A stretch of 64,000 nucleotides of DNA from a virus. This document shows, in pieces, positions 10,444 through 18,513 of the stretch. The position numbers were made by a program, and so were the translations under genes. Position 1 is the first letter of the stretch, and every line of letters begins with the position of its first letter. Below the pieces are notes generated by a model. It was not told where the DNA came from. It saw only the letters and a program-made list of their open reading frames with translations, and did not search any database. The stretch spans positions 1 through 64,000 of IMG/VR virus record IMGVR_UViG_3300036770_002724; one strand, 5' to 3'.

Positions 10444-10487
10444 GGAGTCGGGGGGCTCGATTTCGACCGAGGACGGAGTAGAAGCTA

Positions 10488-10528
10488 CGACGGGTTCCGT
10501 CTCCGAAAATACTGACCATTACCCGTCG
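10488..10528 (+). promoter_or_regulatory. Inverted repeat before the SSB-like gene
   Basis: CGACGGGT (10488-10495) and ACCCGTCG (10521-10528) are perfect complements. The right arm ends at the GGGAG ribosome site that serves the ATG at 10540. The 25-base loop makes the hairpin weak, but the placement is like the other start-site hairpins in this window. Confidence 0.35.
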
Positions 10529-10539
10529 GGAGATACATC

Positions 10540-11274
10540 ATGTCTGGATTCCAACAGTTCGGGTTCGGCAGCAACGATGATAGCATCGGGCGCAAGTCCA
10601 AGAAGTTCAAGGCGGAGCAGGGCAAGACCTATCGTATCAGCTTCGCCTGGTGGGACATCGTGGATGGGACGCTCAACGTGGACGCCCCCACCCCCAAGTT
10701 CGTCGGGGCGCAGCGGCACTACAAGGAAGGGGTCGGGTACTTCCTCAACAAAGGGCCGGAGTACACGAAGATCGCGGGTGAGGCGCCCAAGCAGGTGATC
10801 GGAACGCTGATCATCGTTTGGCCCACCGATGCGAAGGGGGAGCCCGACAAGGTCCGCCTTGCTAATGGGGACTTCGAGGTCATGCCTTGGATCTTCTCTG
10901 CGGACAAGTACAAGCAGTTCGGGCAGATCCACACCGAGTTTCCCGTCGGGCACCACGACCTCAAGCTGACCTGCACGGATACCCAGTATCAGAAGATGTC
11001 CTTCGCGCCGTGCAAGGAGTCCATCCTGCGGAAGCTCTTGGAGAACCCCAAGGCTAAGAGCCGGACTGACGAGATCCTCGCTCGGATCAGCGATCTCTCC
11101 AACAACCTGTCCAACGAGATCGCCCGGGATCTCTCCCTGGATGAGATCCAGGAGAAGCTCGCAGGCGGGGGTGCGTCGGGCGGCGGCTTCGGCAAGAAGA
11201 GCTTCGGTGGCGGGGGTGGATCGGGTTCGGCGGAGAACATCGACGACCTCGTGGATGGTCTTCTCTCTGGCTGA
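10540..11274 (+). CDS. Probable single-stranded DNA-binding protein
   Basis: The 244-residue product has a compact N-terminal region with many aromatic and basic residues (FAWWDIVDG, RHYKEGVGYFL). A helical middle and a glycine-rich linker (GGGASGGGFGKKSFGGGGG) follow, and it ends in an acidic tail (ENIDDLVDGLLSG). A binding core plus Gly-rich linker plus acidic tip is the standard architecture of SSB and gp32-type proteins, where the tip recruits partners. Neighbouring RuvC, RecA and helicase genes support this. I do not see a certain OB-fold signature, so the call is partly by architecture. Confidence 0.55.
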   Translation: MSGFQQFGFGSNDDSIGRKSKKFKAEQGKTYRISFAWWDIVDGTLNVDAPTPKFVGAQRHYKEGVGYFLNKGPEYTKIAGEAPKQVIGTLIIVWPTDAKGEPDKVRLANGDFEVMPWIFSADKYKQFGQIHTEFPVGHHDLKLTCTDTQYQKMSFAPCKESILRKLLENPKAKSRTDEILARISDLSNNLSNEIARDLSLDEIQEKLAGGGASGGGFGKKSFGGGGGSGSAENIDDLVDGLLSG

Positions 11275-11284
11275 TCTCCGCTGA

Positions 11285-11324
11285 CGGGAAGGTCTGGTCA
11301 CAGGGCCGTGACCAGACCTTCCCG
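11285..11324 (+). terminator. Strong 17-bp hairpin between the SSB-like and RuvC-like genes
   Basis: CGGGAAGGTCTGGTCAC (11285-11301) and GTGACCAGACCTTCCCG (11308-11324) pair perfectly around a 6-base loop. There is no U-run afterwards, so classical intrinsic termination is uncertain. It could instead be an mRNA-stabilising or processing hairpin after a highly expressed SSB gene. The next start is only 16 bases downstream. Confidence 0.55.
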
Positions 11325-11339
11325 TAGCCCGAGGTTCTT

Positions 11340-11984
11340 GTGCTCTGTCTTGGAGTGGACCCGTCTCTGACGAACTTTGGGTGGGCGCTACACGATTCCG
11401 ACGCTACGGGAGCACCTCGATGCGTCGAGCGTGGCCGATTCAGGACGTCCAGTAAAACCCTGTTCATCGACAGGTATCGGGAACTTCGCGATTCCTTCCG
11501 CCAGCTATTGCAACGGCTTGATGTGCATCGGGTCGGGGTCGAATACCCCGTCTTTGACGAGCTTTACTCCGAAGGGATGTATGGCCTTTTCCTCTTCACC
11601 TGTGAGGCGTTGCGCCTCGAAAAGCGTGACGTGGTCTTCTTCTCCCCCATGCAGATCAAAGCCCATGCACGGCTGTTCCTTTGCCGACCCGCCAAGTGGA
11701 AGATGATGAAACCGGACATGGTCGAAGCCTCCAAGGCGGACACCGGGGGAAAGGGCTCGTGGAACCACAATGAGGCGGATGCCTACTGGGTCGCCCGTAC
11801 TGCCTGCCGTTTCTGGTCCCTCCATGACGGGCTTCTGTCAGACACGGATTTGACCGCCCCCGAGAAACAGCAGTTCGCTTCGATCCACACCTTCACCAAA
11901 GGCAAGAAGGCGGGCGAGACGGAGCAGCGTGGCATCCTCTTCCGGGAGGATGAACGATTTTTTCAGTGGTCTAAGGAGAAGTGA
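11340..11984 (+). CDS. RuvC-like Holliday junction resolvase
   Basis: A 214-residue RNase-H-fold protein. It opens with LCLGVDPSLTNFGWA, whose D7 corresponds to the first catalytic aspartate of RuvC. A VGVEYPVF segment supplies the conserved glutamate, and HNEADAYWVA near residue 142 supplies the late acidic pair. It would resolve branched recombination intermediates before packaging. It starts with GTG, and its stop overlaps the RecA start (TGATG), so the two are probably translated together. Confidence 0.8.
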   Translation: MLCLGVDPSLTNFGWALHDSDATGAPRCVERGRFRTSSKTLFIDRYRELRDSFRQLLQRLDVHRVGVEYPVFDELYSEGMYGLFLFTCEALRLEKRDVVFFSPMQIKAHARLFLCRPAKWKMMKPDMVEASKADTGGKGSWNHNEADAYWVARTACRFWSLHDGLLSDTDLTAPEKQQFASIHTFTKGKKAGETEQRGILFREDERFFQWSKEK

Positions 11985-13243
11985 TGCCCCCGAAAAAGAC
12001 AACTACCGCTAAGAAAGAGATCAACCCGCTTACCCAAGGTATCGCCAATCTTGAAAAGACCTTCAAGGGTGAGTTTGGAGCCGTCGATCTCGACCCCAAT
12101 CAGTTCAAGAAGCCTCGCCCCCATCTCAGCACCGGGTCCGTCGTCATCGACTACATGATCGGCGGACGCCCGAACGCTCATGGCGTCCCTCCCTGTCCCG
12201 GGCTTCCTCGCGGAGCCATCACTGAGATTTGGGGTCACGAGGGTGCGGGAAAGACCACCGTGGCGCTCACGGCAGCGGCAAAGACCTGCCGGAATGGGTC
12301 GAAGTCTGGCGGTCCTGGGACGGTCATCTACGTTGACTGGGAGCACGCCGTCGATCTCGCCTACGCGAAGACCATCGGTGTCCCTGTGGACGACCCCAAC
12401 AGGTTTCGTATTGTCCAGCCTGCTACGCTTGAACAGGGTCTTGGGGTCATCTGGACGATGACCAAGGCAGGGGTCGATCTCGTCGTCATCGACTCTATCG
12501 GAGCCGGTATCCCCGAGATCCACCTCAAACAGAAGGACGATGAGAAGGGTGACCTGGGGCGAGTCGGCCTTCTTGCGGCGAAGTGGTCGAAGGTTCTGCC
12601 GGAGCTTTCGCAAAAGGCCGCAGAGACCGGAACGACGATCCTTGGGATCAGCCAGCTACGGAAGAAAATCTCAAAGGGTCCGAGCGCAGGGTACGGGCCG
12701 GATACGGCTCCGCAGGGCGGCGAGGCTTGGAAGTTCTACTCGTGGGTCCGGTTTGGCCTCCGCCGGGTCATGTACGAGAAGGGCAAGCTCTATGACCCCC
12801 TGACGCACACGCAGATTGAGACGGCGGTCTCTAGCCTTGTCCAAGTCAAGCTGGAGAAGTGCAAGGTGTCCTCTTCGCAGGGGCGTGAAGGCCAGATCCG
12901 GATTTCCTTCGGTGAGGGCATAGACGATTTCCGGTCGGTTCTCGACATCGCTGCCGCCCACAAGATCATCAAGAAGGAGGGCGCTTGGTACAGCTTCCAG
13001 CCGACCGGCGTCCCGCTCCTTCGGACCCAAGGGCTAGATAAGCTGCGGGCGGCTATCAAGGAAGCCCCTGGTGCTCCCGAGGAGTTGTACCAGCAGGTCT
13101 TCAACAAGCTCAACTCAATGAGTGAGGGGTTGTCCCTCGCTACCGAGGAGGAAGAGGACGAGGCCGACCTCTCCGACCTTGACGCCATCCTCAACGATAG
13201 CAAGCCCGTAGAGGTCGAGGGCAAAGAGGATTTCGACGAGTAG
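11984..13243 (+). CDS. recA: RecA-family recombinase
   Basis: A 419-residue RecA/UvsX-type ATPase. It has Walker A GHEGAGKTT (K90), a DLVVIDSIGAG Walker B segment, and a later Q-R-like switch region TTILGISQLRKK. A C-terminal acidic tail (EEEEDEADLSDLDAIL) is typical of RecA. It begins at ATG 11984 after AAGGAG; a GTG immediately before is in frame. It forms filaments on ssDNA for strand exchange, and sits between RuvC-like and Rad50/Mre11-like genes, forming a recombination cluster. Confidence 0.92.
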   Translation: MPPKKTTTAKKEINPLTQGIANLEKTFKGEFGAVDLDPNQFKKPRPHLSTGSVVIDYMIGGRPNAHGVPPCPGLPRGAITEIWGHEGAGKTTVALTAAAKTCRNGSKSGGPGTVIYVDWEHAVDLAYAKTIGVPVDDPNRFRIVQPATLEQGLGVIWTMTKAGVDLVVIDSIGAGIPEIHLKQKDDEKGDLGRVGLLAAKWSKVLPELSQKAAETGTTILGISQLRKKISKGPSAGYGPDTAPQGGEAWKFYSWVRFGLRRVMYEKGKLYDPLTHTQIETAVSSLVQVKLEKCKVSSSQGREGQIRISFGEGIDDFRSVLDIAAAHKIIKKEGAWYSFQPTGVPLLRTQGLDKLRAAIKEAPGAPEELYQQVFNKLNSMSEGLSLATEEEEDEADLSDLDAILNDSKPVEVEGKEDFDE

Positions 13244-13258
13244 ACCGCTGCCCGTTTT

Positions 13259-13266
13259 GAGTATTC
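13259..13266 (+). promoter_or_regulatory. GAGTATTC box before the Rad50 N-half
   Basis: TTTTGAGTATTC lies 9 bases before the ATG at 13275, matching the element before other genes (2043, 8972, 38716). No Shine-Dalgarno sequence separates it from the start codon, which suggests either a leaderless transcript or coupled translation from RecA. Confidence 0.35.
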
Positions 13267-13274
13267 TTTATGCG

Positions 13275-14495
13275 ATGACCGTCCGCGTTCGCGTCCGCGA
13301 CTTCCAATCCCTCCGAGATGCCTCCTTGGACATCCAAGGCTTCACCGTCGTAACGGGGCCTAATAACTCCGGAAAGACCGCGTTCATCCGCGCTATTCGC
13401 GGAGCCTTCCAGAACACGAAAGGCAGTTCCTTTGTCCGGCGGGGCTGTGCCAAGACCACGGTGGAGATCACCTTCGATGATGATCAGTCTCTCGTGTGGG
13501 AGAAGGGGGCCAAGATCAAGCCGAGCTACAGCATCAATGGCGGACCCCCGATCCATCCAGGCCAGGGTGTCCCTGATGAGGTCAAGGCTCTTGGGATTCG
13601 TGGCATCAAGGCGGGGGGCGAAGAGGTATGGCCCCAGATCGCGCCCCAGTTCCATCAAGTCTTCTTGATCGACCAGCCGGGCTCTGTGCTCGCGGAAGCG
13701 GTCGCAGACGTAGACCGGGTAGGGCACCTCAATGAAGCCTTGAAGGCGGCGAAGTCCGATCAGACTCGGGCGAACTCCACGCTCCAAGTGCGGCTCTCCG
13801 ACATCGCAGCCCTTACCGAAGAACTTGCTCAGTTTGAGGGGCTGGAGCAGTCCGTGGAGGAACTAAAAGCCTTGGAGGCGGATCTCCAGAAGGCCCAGAA
13901 GATCCAACGCGCCCACGAAGGTGTGATGGCGCTTTCCCTTCGCTACGATCTGGTGAACCTGCTTCTTGCCAAGCTCGCTCCCGTCGAGGTCATCACCCTG
14001 CCCCCGGAATCTGAATCCGAGGCTCTGACGACGCTGTTGGTTCAGCGGGATGCTCTCGCGGTTTTGGGGACACGTCTCGATGTGGCCCGAAGTGCGGAGG
14101 CTCGGTGGGCTCCCTTGGAAGGTGTCGCCGTCCCCCCTGCCCAGGAGGTCGAAGACCTCCGTGTTCTTCATGGCGACCTGATCGACGCTGCCCGGTGGTC
14201 ATCTCGACTGGAAGCTGCTCGCTTACAAGTTGCCAAGTGGCTCCCTGTAGAGGGGGTCTCTTTGGATGTAGATGAGACCCCCGTTGTCAAGGTGAGCACG
14301 GCCTTGTCCGTGTTGCAGGAATTCCAGAGGCGTCTGGATACTGCCCGCGATCTGTGTGGTTCCTTGGAACAGAAGGTCTTGGAGGCCGAGCGTGACGCAG
14401 CCGAGACTCAGAAGGCTTTTTCGGACTACCTTGATGAAATAGGGGAGTGTCCGGTTTGCGGACAGGGTACGTCTCACGAGAGGGGCCACGAATGA
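13275..14495 (+). CDS. sbcC: Rad50/SbcC N-terminal half: Walker A lobe, repeat stalk and zinc hook
   Basis: The 406-residue product has the N-terminal ABC-ATPase lobe with FTVVTGPNNSGKTAF (Walker A K34), then a helical stalk, and ends 11 residues after a zinc-hook motif CPVC (C392, C395). It lacks the signature and Walker B of a full Rad50, which are carried by a separate gene at 18514. Inside the stalk are three 44-residue repeats beginning with the prolines P236, P280 and P324 (APVEV, APLEGV, LPVEGV). With Mre11 it would tether and resect DNA ends. The ATG at 13275 is preferred over a TTG at 13257. Its stop overlaps the Mre11 start. Confidence 0.85.
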   Translation: MTVRVRVRDFQSLRDASLDIQGFTVVTGPNNSGKTAFIRAIRGAFQNTKGSSFVRRGCAKTTVEITFDDDQSLVWEKGAKIKPSYSINGGPPIHPGQGVPDEVKALGIRGIKAGGEEVWPQIAPQFHQVFLIDQPGSVLAEAVADVDRVGHLNEALKAAKSDQTRANSTLQVRLSDIAALTEELAQFEGLEQSVEELKALEADLQKAQKIQRAHEGVMALSLRYDLVNLLLAKLAPVEVITLPPESESEALTTLLVQRDALAVLGTRLDVARSAEARWAPLEGVAVPPAQEVEDLRVLHGDLIDAARWSSRLEAARLQVAKWLPVEGVSLDVDETPVVKVSTALSVLQEFQRRLDTARDLCGSLEQKVLEAERDAAETQKAFSDYLDEIGECPVCGQGTSHERGHE

Positions 14496-15460
14496 TCACC
14501 TTGGTTTGGAGGACGGACGCACACCTAGCCGACGAGGCTCCGGCATCTCGAACGGACGATTGGATGGAGACCATCCTCGGCAAGTTCAGACAGGTTGGGG
14601 AGATCGCCCGCTCCGTAGACGCTGATGCGGTCATCGACGGTGGTGACCTGACCCATATCAAAAGCCCGATCCGGAACAGTCACCACATGGTTCGCCGCAT
14701 CGCAGAGGTCCACGCGGATTACCCGTGTCCCGTCTATTGCTGCATCGGGAACCACGACGTGAAGTACGGGGACTACGCCTACCTGGGAGAGTCCCCCCTG
14801 GGGGTTCTTTTTGAGACTCGGGTGTTCCGTCGGCTGTATGACCAGCACGAGGCTCTGTTCGAGGATGGGCCTTACAAGGTCCGGGTTGTCGGCATCCCTT
14901 ATCACGGAACCAAGTACGATCCGAATCGTATCAACACGATCACGAAGGGCAAGGAGACGCACCTCATGGTCGTCGGTCACCTTCTTGCGTCGGCGGGGGG
15001 AGGATCGATGTTCGAGGGGGAGGACATCCTGAAGTACAGCGATCTCGCCAACCTCGACCCCGACCTGTGGGCTTTCGGCCACTGGCACAAGGATCAGGGG
15101 GTCCAGACGGTAGGGGGAAAGACCTTCATCAACATCGGGTCGCTCTCCCGGGGGTCGCTGTCCCTGGATGATCTGACCCGGCAGCCTGGAGTTGCGATCA
15201 TCCGCTTTGAGGGCAAGAAAATGTCTGTCGAGGTTCAGCGGCTACAGGTGGAGTCTGCCGAAAAGGTCTTTGACCTGGACAAGCGTGTTCGCGCCGAGGT
15301 AAGGGACATGACGATGGACGCTTTCGTGGACTCCATCAAGGATACGCTCAAGGGTCGAACAGAGGACTCGCTGTTCACGAAGCTCGACCTGCTCAAAAAC
15401 GTGCCCCCCGAAGTTCACGAGCGCGCGATTTCCTATCTGGAAAAGGTGGGGGCGCGATGA
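14492..15460 (+). CDS. sbcD: Mre11/SbcD-like metallophosphoesterase nuclease
   Basis: The 322-residue product carries all phosphoesterase motifs in order: RTDAH (D9, H11), DGGDLTH (D52), IGNHD, VVGHLLA and FGHWHKD. These ligate the two metal ions of Mre11/SbcD/gp47. A C-terminal region of about 90 residues probably contacts the Rad50 coiled coil. The start ATG overlaps the TGA of the Rad50 N-half, as is usual for this pair, and the stop overlaps the next gene. Confidence 0.9.
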   Translation: MITLVWRTDAHLADEAPASRTDDWMETILGKFRQVGEIARSVDADAVIDGGDLTHIKSPIRNSHHMVRRIAEVHADYPCPVYCCIGNHDVKYGDYAYLGESPLGVLFETRVFRRLYDQHEALFEDGPYKVRVVGIPYHGTKYDPNRINTITKGKETHLMVVGHLLASAGGGSMFEGEDILKYSDLANLDPDLWAFGHWHKDQGVQTVGGKTFINIGSLSRGSLSLDDLTRQPGVAIIRFEGKKMSVEVQRLQVESAEKVFDLDKRVRAEVRDMTMDAFVDSIKDTLKGRTEDSLFTKLDLLKNVPPEVHERAISYLEKVGAR

Positions 15461-15900
15461 CTGCCCGGTTGCTCGTTGAGCTAGTGCCCTCGACAAGCTG
15501 GGGGGACAACCTTCGGAGTCGGTTGCCGAAAGCCGCCTGGGATACCCTACGTCGTTCTGCGTATGCTAAGGCGGGTCACCGTTGCGAGATTTGTGGTGGT
15601 CGTGGGGCGAAGTGGCCTGTTGAGTGTCACGAGCGTTGGGAGTATGACGATGAGCGTCACGTTCAGACGCTCGTAGGGCTGGAGGCCCTGTGCCCAAGAT
15701 GTCACTCGGTTCGGCACATGGGGCGCTCGATAGCTGTGGGGGAGGGATCCCGAGCTATGGCTCATCTGGCCAAGGTCAACGGTTGGTCTTCTGCCGAAAC
15801 CACTACCCATGTCGAGGAGGCGTTCCGTCTTCACGCACGCAGATCCGTTCACGAATGGGCCTTGGATCTCACCTGGCTCTCCAATGCTTCGGGTTCCTGA
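15457..15900 (+). CDS. HNH-like zinc endonuclease-family protein
   Basis: A 147-residue protein with CEICGG (C43, C46), VECHERWEYDD (C57, H58) and ALCPRCHSVRHMG (C79, C82, H83, H87). This is the cysteine frame of HNH nucleases, with the ECHE and CHxxxH segments forming the beta-beta-alpha metal site. It overlaps the Mre11 stop by four bases and precedes a RecB-like nuclease, so a DNA-processing role inside the recombination cluster fits. It could also be a non-catalytic zinc protein of the same fold. Confidence 0.65.
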   Translation: MTARLLVELVPSTSWGDNLRSRLPKAAWDTLRRSAYAKAGHRCEICGGRGAKWPVECHERWEYDDERHVQTLVGLEALCPRCHSVRHMGRSIAVGEGSRAMAHLAKVNGWSSAETTTHVEEAFRLHARRSVHEWALDLTWLSNASGS

Positions 15901-15918
15901 CGGTTGCATGGGGGTAGA

Positions 15919-16908
15919 GTGACCCCGGTGAGCCGTCCTTTCACCCTCTACTGGTCGAGCTTTGATACCTACGAGAACTGCCCCCAGCAGTTTCTTTGGG
16001 GTCGGGGTTGGGGCGCGATTGACGTGGGCGGGGGTCCGGGAAAGCGGAAGCCCGTCCCCTTCAAGAAGTCAGAGCACCACGCAGTCCTCGGGATTGTGAT
16101 CGGAGCCGTGCTCGAAGCCTTTTACAATGACGAGCTTTGGAAGCACCCTGACGGGCTCCAGCAGAGGCTAGAAGACCTCCTCGACAAGACTCTCAAGCTG
16201 GAGCTTGCCCAGAAGCACATCGACTACAACAAGGCGGGTTCTCCGGCAGAGCTTCGTCAGATCGCTTACGACGGGGTCTTCAACTACATCAGCAAGACCC
16301 TGAAGGCGCACCGACTGCTAGGGCCGTACTCGCGATCCGAGGTCGAGCTTCTTGGCTACGTCAACAAGTACACGCCGGTTGGCGGGCGGGCGGACTTCAT
16401 CATCAAGCGGGAGGACACGGGCGTCACCATCCTCGACGGCAAGAACAGTCGTCGGTACAAGGACAAGGGAAAGCTCATCACCTACACCAATCCGGATCAG
16501 CTCCGGTGGTACGCCATGTGTTTCTACCTGTCGTACCAGCACCTCCCGGATCGTCTCGGTTTCGTCTACTTTCGCTACCCGCACGGCGACCCGGTTCTGG
16601 ATGAGGATGGGAAGGACACGGGTGAGAAGGAGCCCGGTGTTTCCTGGGTCGATTTCACGAAGGACGATCTCAAAGGTCTGGCGGCGCGGGCGGTCGATGC
16701 GCGTAAGGGCATGGATCGTGAGAAGTTCGAGGCCAAGCCCTCTCCTTCCCAATGCAAGTTCTGCGACTACGAGACGGTCTGCCCCCAGCGTCAGGAGCAG
16801 AAGGCTGCGAATCGGCGCGAACCCAAGACCCCTCTCGATGTCCTCGACGGCTCCGAAGGCTTCGTTCAGTTGGGATTCGGGGGGTCGAAAGCGGCCAAGT
16901 CCGGGTAG
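15919..16908 (+). CDS. Cas4/RecB-family PD-(D/E)XK nuclease with Fe-S cluster cysteines
   Basis: A protein of about 329 residues. The nuclease core is visible as GGRADFII (D159) followed by ILDGKNS (D173-x-K175) and a QLRWYAM helix. One cysteine near the N-terminus (C21 in ENCPQQ) and three near the C-terminus (C279, C282 and C288 in CKFCDYETVC) form the 4Fe-4S staple of AddB/Cas4-type exonucleases. Start choice is uncertain: GTG at 15919 or 15928, with a TTG at 15904. No CRISPR genes are nearby, so a phage recombination exonuclease is more likely than CRISPR adaptation. Confidence 0.85.
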   Translation: MTPVSRPFTLYWSSFDTYENCPQQFLWGRGWGAIDVGGGPGKRKPVPFKKSEHHAVLGIVIGAVLEAFYNDELWKHPDGLQQRLEDLLDKTLKLELAQKHIDYNKAGSPAELRQIAYDGVFNYISKTLKAHRLLGPYSRSEVELLGYVNKYTPVGGRADFIIKREDTGVTILDGKNSRRYKDKGKLITYTNPDQLRWYAMCFYLSYQHLPDRLGFVYFRYPHGDPVLDEDGKDTGEKEPGVSWVDFTKDDLKGLAARAVDARKGMDREKFEAKPSPSQCKFCDYETVCPQRQEQKAANRREPKTPLDVLDGSEGFVQLGFGGSKAAKSG

Positions 16909-16916
16909 GAAGACGC

Positions 16917-17198
16917 ATGACTTCGACGGCAGAAGGACGTAAAAAGCGACTCGATGACCTCATCAAGCGGCGGGATGCGGCCAAGGATGTGCTTCAGCGG
17001 ACGCAAGGTCGTCTCGATTCGGCTCGGGCAGACGTGAAGTCCATAGAGGACGAGTGCCGCTCCAAGGGGGTTGACCCCTCTAAACTCGCCTCGACCATCG
17101 ATCAGCTAGAGACGCGCTACGATCAAGCAGTCTCCGATCTGGAGTCGAAGATCGCCCAGATAGAGCAACAGATCGCACCGTTCCTCGGTGACACCTGA
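16917..17198 (+). CDS. Small coiled-coil protein (93 aa)
   Basis: The ATG at 16917 follows AGGAAG closely. The product is almost wholly heptad-patterned, highly charged helix with one cysteine (DECRSKG) and a short break around GVDPSKL, so it likely folds as a helical hairpin. It lies between the two halves of the split Rad50. It might supply or cap coiled-coil length for that complex, but this is only a positional idea. No family is recognised. Confidence 0.65.
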   Translation: MTSTAEGRKKRLDDLIKRRDAAKDVLQRTQGRLDSARADVKSIEDECRSKGVDPSKLASTIDQLETRYDQAVSDLESKIAQIEQQIAPFLGDT

Positions 17199-17215
17199 CC
17201 CTCAAAGGATAGACC

Positions 17216-18493
17216 ATGAAGATTACGGTAGCCAAGTCCGACCTCCTCAGTGCCCAGAAGGCTGTTGCCCCCTGCCGTGCAGGAACGGGAAGCGACCTCT
17301 CGACCCACTATCTGTTCAAGGTTCTGCCCCCCGCCTCGAACGCTGTGGAAGCCTCCCCCACGCTGGAGATTGCCGCCTACTCGGGACAGACGTTCGCCTC
17401 GGCCCCCGTTCAAGGGGTTGTCATCGAAGGCGATTCCTTGGAGGATTTCACCGTTGAGGGGTGGCGTCTGGAGCAGTTCCTGGCGGCGGTCCCCGATGCC
17501 GGAAAGGCCCTCACCTTCACCTACGACTCGTCCGAGAGCAAGAACGTCGAGGCCAAGGCAGCGTCGAAAAACGCCCTTCTCTTCACCTCTCTGGATCCTT
17601 CTGGATTTCCCTCCTGGGAGTCGGTGATCGGCAAGTCTACTGTCACCGCCACCCTTCCGGCCCGGCTCCTCTATTCGATCCTCAACTATGTCAAGGATTT
17701 CGTCGGCAACGACGAGACCCGGCATCCCGAGCAGACGGTGATCGAGTCTCGGAACGGGGTCATCTACGGGATGAACTCGACCCAAGTGGTTCAGGTCGTA
17801 TGCCCGGCCTTGAAGGGTTCCACCATGCGGATTCATGGCAAGGACGTGAAGGGCATCCTCACTTTCTTGTCCAACCTGCGGGACGCCGATGTGGATCTTC
17901 TGGAGGACTTGCCGCGTCCGGGTTCGGGAGACAAGGAGCCGACGACGTTGATTCTTCGTCAGCATCAGTCGGACCCGGATCTTCCGACGGCGGTCTATGG
18001 GGAGAATCGGTTCACGACGCCCTTCCCTGACTTGGGTCCTCCTAATGCCACGGACCATCATCAGTGGTGCCTTGCGAAGTCGGAGGTGCTCGAAGCCCTT
18101 CCGCTCCTGGAGGCCGACGCTCGCGAGAAGGAGACCCGGCTCAAGATTTCCCGTCAGGGGGATGTCGTGAAGCTGTCCATGCAGCGTCCCTCAGACTCTT
18201 GGACGGTGCAGGAGATTCCTTCGGAGGATCCCGTCTCTGTGGACGATGCTCCCGCGATTCCTCCCGAGGGTTTCAAGGTGGATAAGGACGCCTTCAAGTC
18301 GGCCCTCATGGCGATGTCCGGCGAGAAGCCCACGGTCGGGCTCAACAAGCTGGCCCGGGGCGGCTATCTGAGGTTCCTCCGGGAAGAGGGTCCGAAGGGG
18401 GAGCGCCTGCTCGACGGCAAGCTGGATGGGGTCGAGGTCAGTCCCGAGCACCGCACGAAGTACATGACGGTCGTGGCCTGGATCAAGTCCTAG
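17216..18493 (+). CDS. dnaN: Sliding-clamp-like (DnaN-type) protein
   Basis: A 425-residue protein. It opens with MKITVAKSDLLSAQKAV, like the first strand-helix of bacterial beta clamps, and shows repeated strand-helix-strand units. It ends with YMTVVAWIKS, comparable to the C-terminal strand of DnaN. Segments such as LPARLLYSILNYVKDF and VDKDAFKSALMAM look like the domain-opening helices of domains 2 and 3. The clamp loader homologues encoded in the same window (delta, delta prime, gamma/tau) support a clamp. Similarity is remote, and another ring or DNA-binding fold cannot be excluded by eye. Confidence 0.55.
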   Translation: MKITVAKSDLLSAQKAVAPCRAGTGSDLSTHYLFKVLPPASNAVEASPTLEIAAYSGQTFASAPVQGVVIEGDSLEDFTVEGWRLEQFLAAVPDAGKALTFTYDSSESKNVEAKAASKNALLFTSLDPSGFPSWESVIGKSTVTATLPARLLYSILNYVKDFVGNDETRHPEQTVIESRNGVIYGMNSTQVVQVVCPALKGSTMRIHGKDVKGILTFLSNLRDADVDLLEDLPRPGSGDKEPTTLILRQHQSDPDLPTAVYGENRFTTPFPDLGPPNATDHHQWCLAKSEVLEALPLLEADAREKETRLKISRQGDVVKLSMQRPSDSWTVQEIPSEDPVSVDDAPAIPPEGFKVDKDAFKSALMAMSGEKPTVGLNKLARGGYLRFLREEGPKGERLLDGKLDGVEVSPEHRTKYMTVVAWIKS

Positions 18494-18513
18494 CGTTTCG
18501 CGTAGAAGGACAC

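Noticed and set aside
15919-16908. CRISPR adaptation Cas4
   Set aside because: No cas1, cas2 or repeat array is present. The Cas4/RecB fold is common in phage recombination modules.
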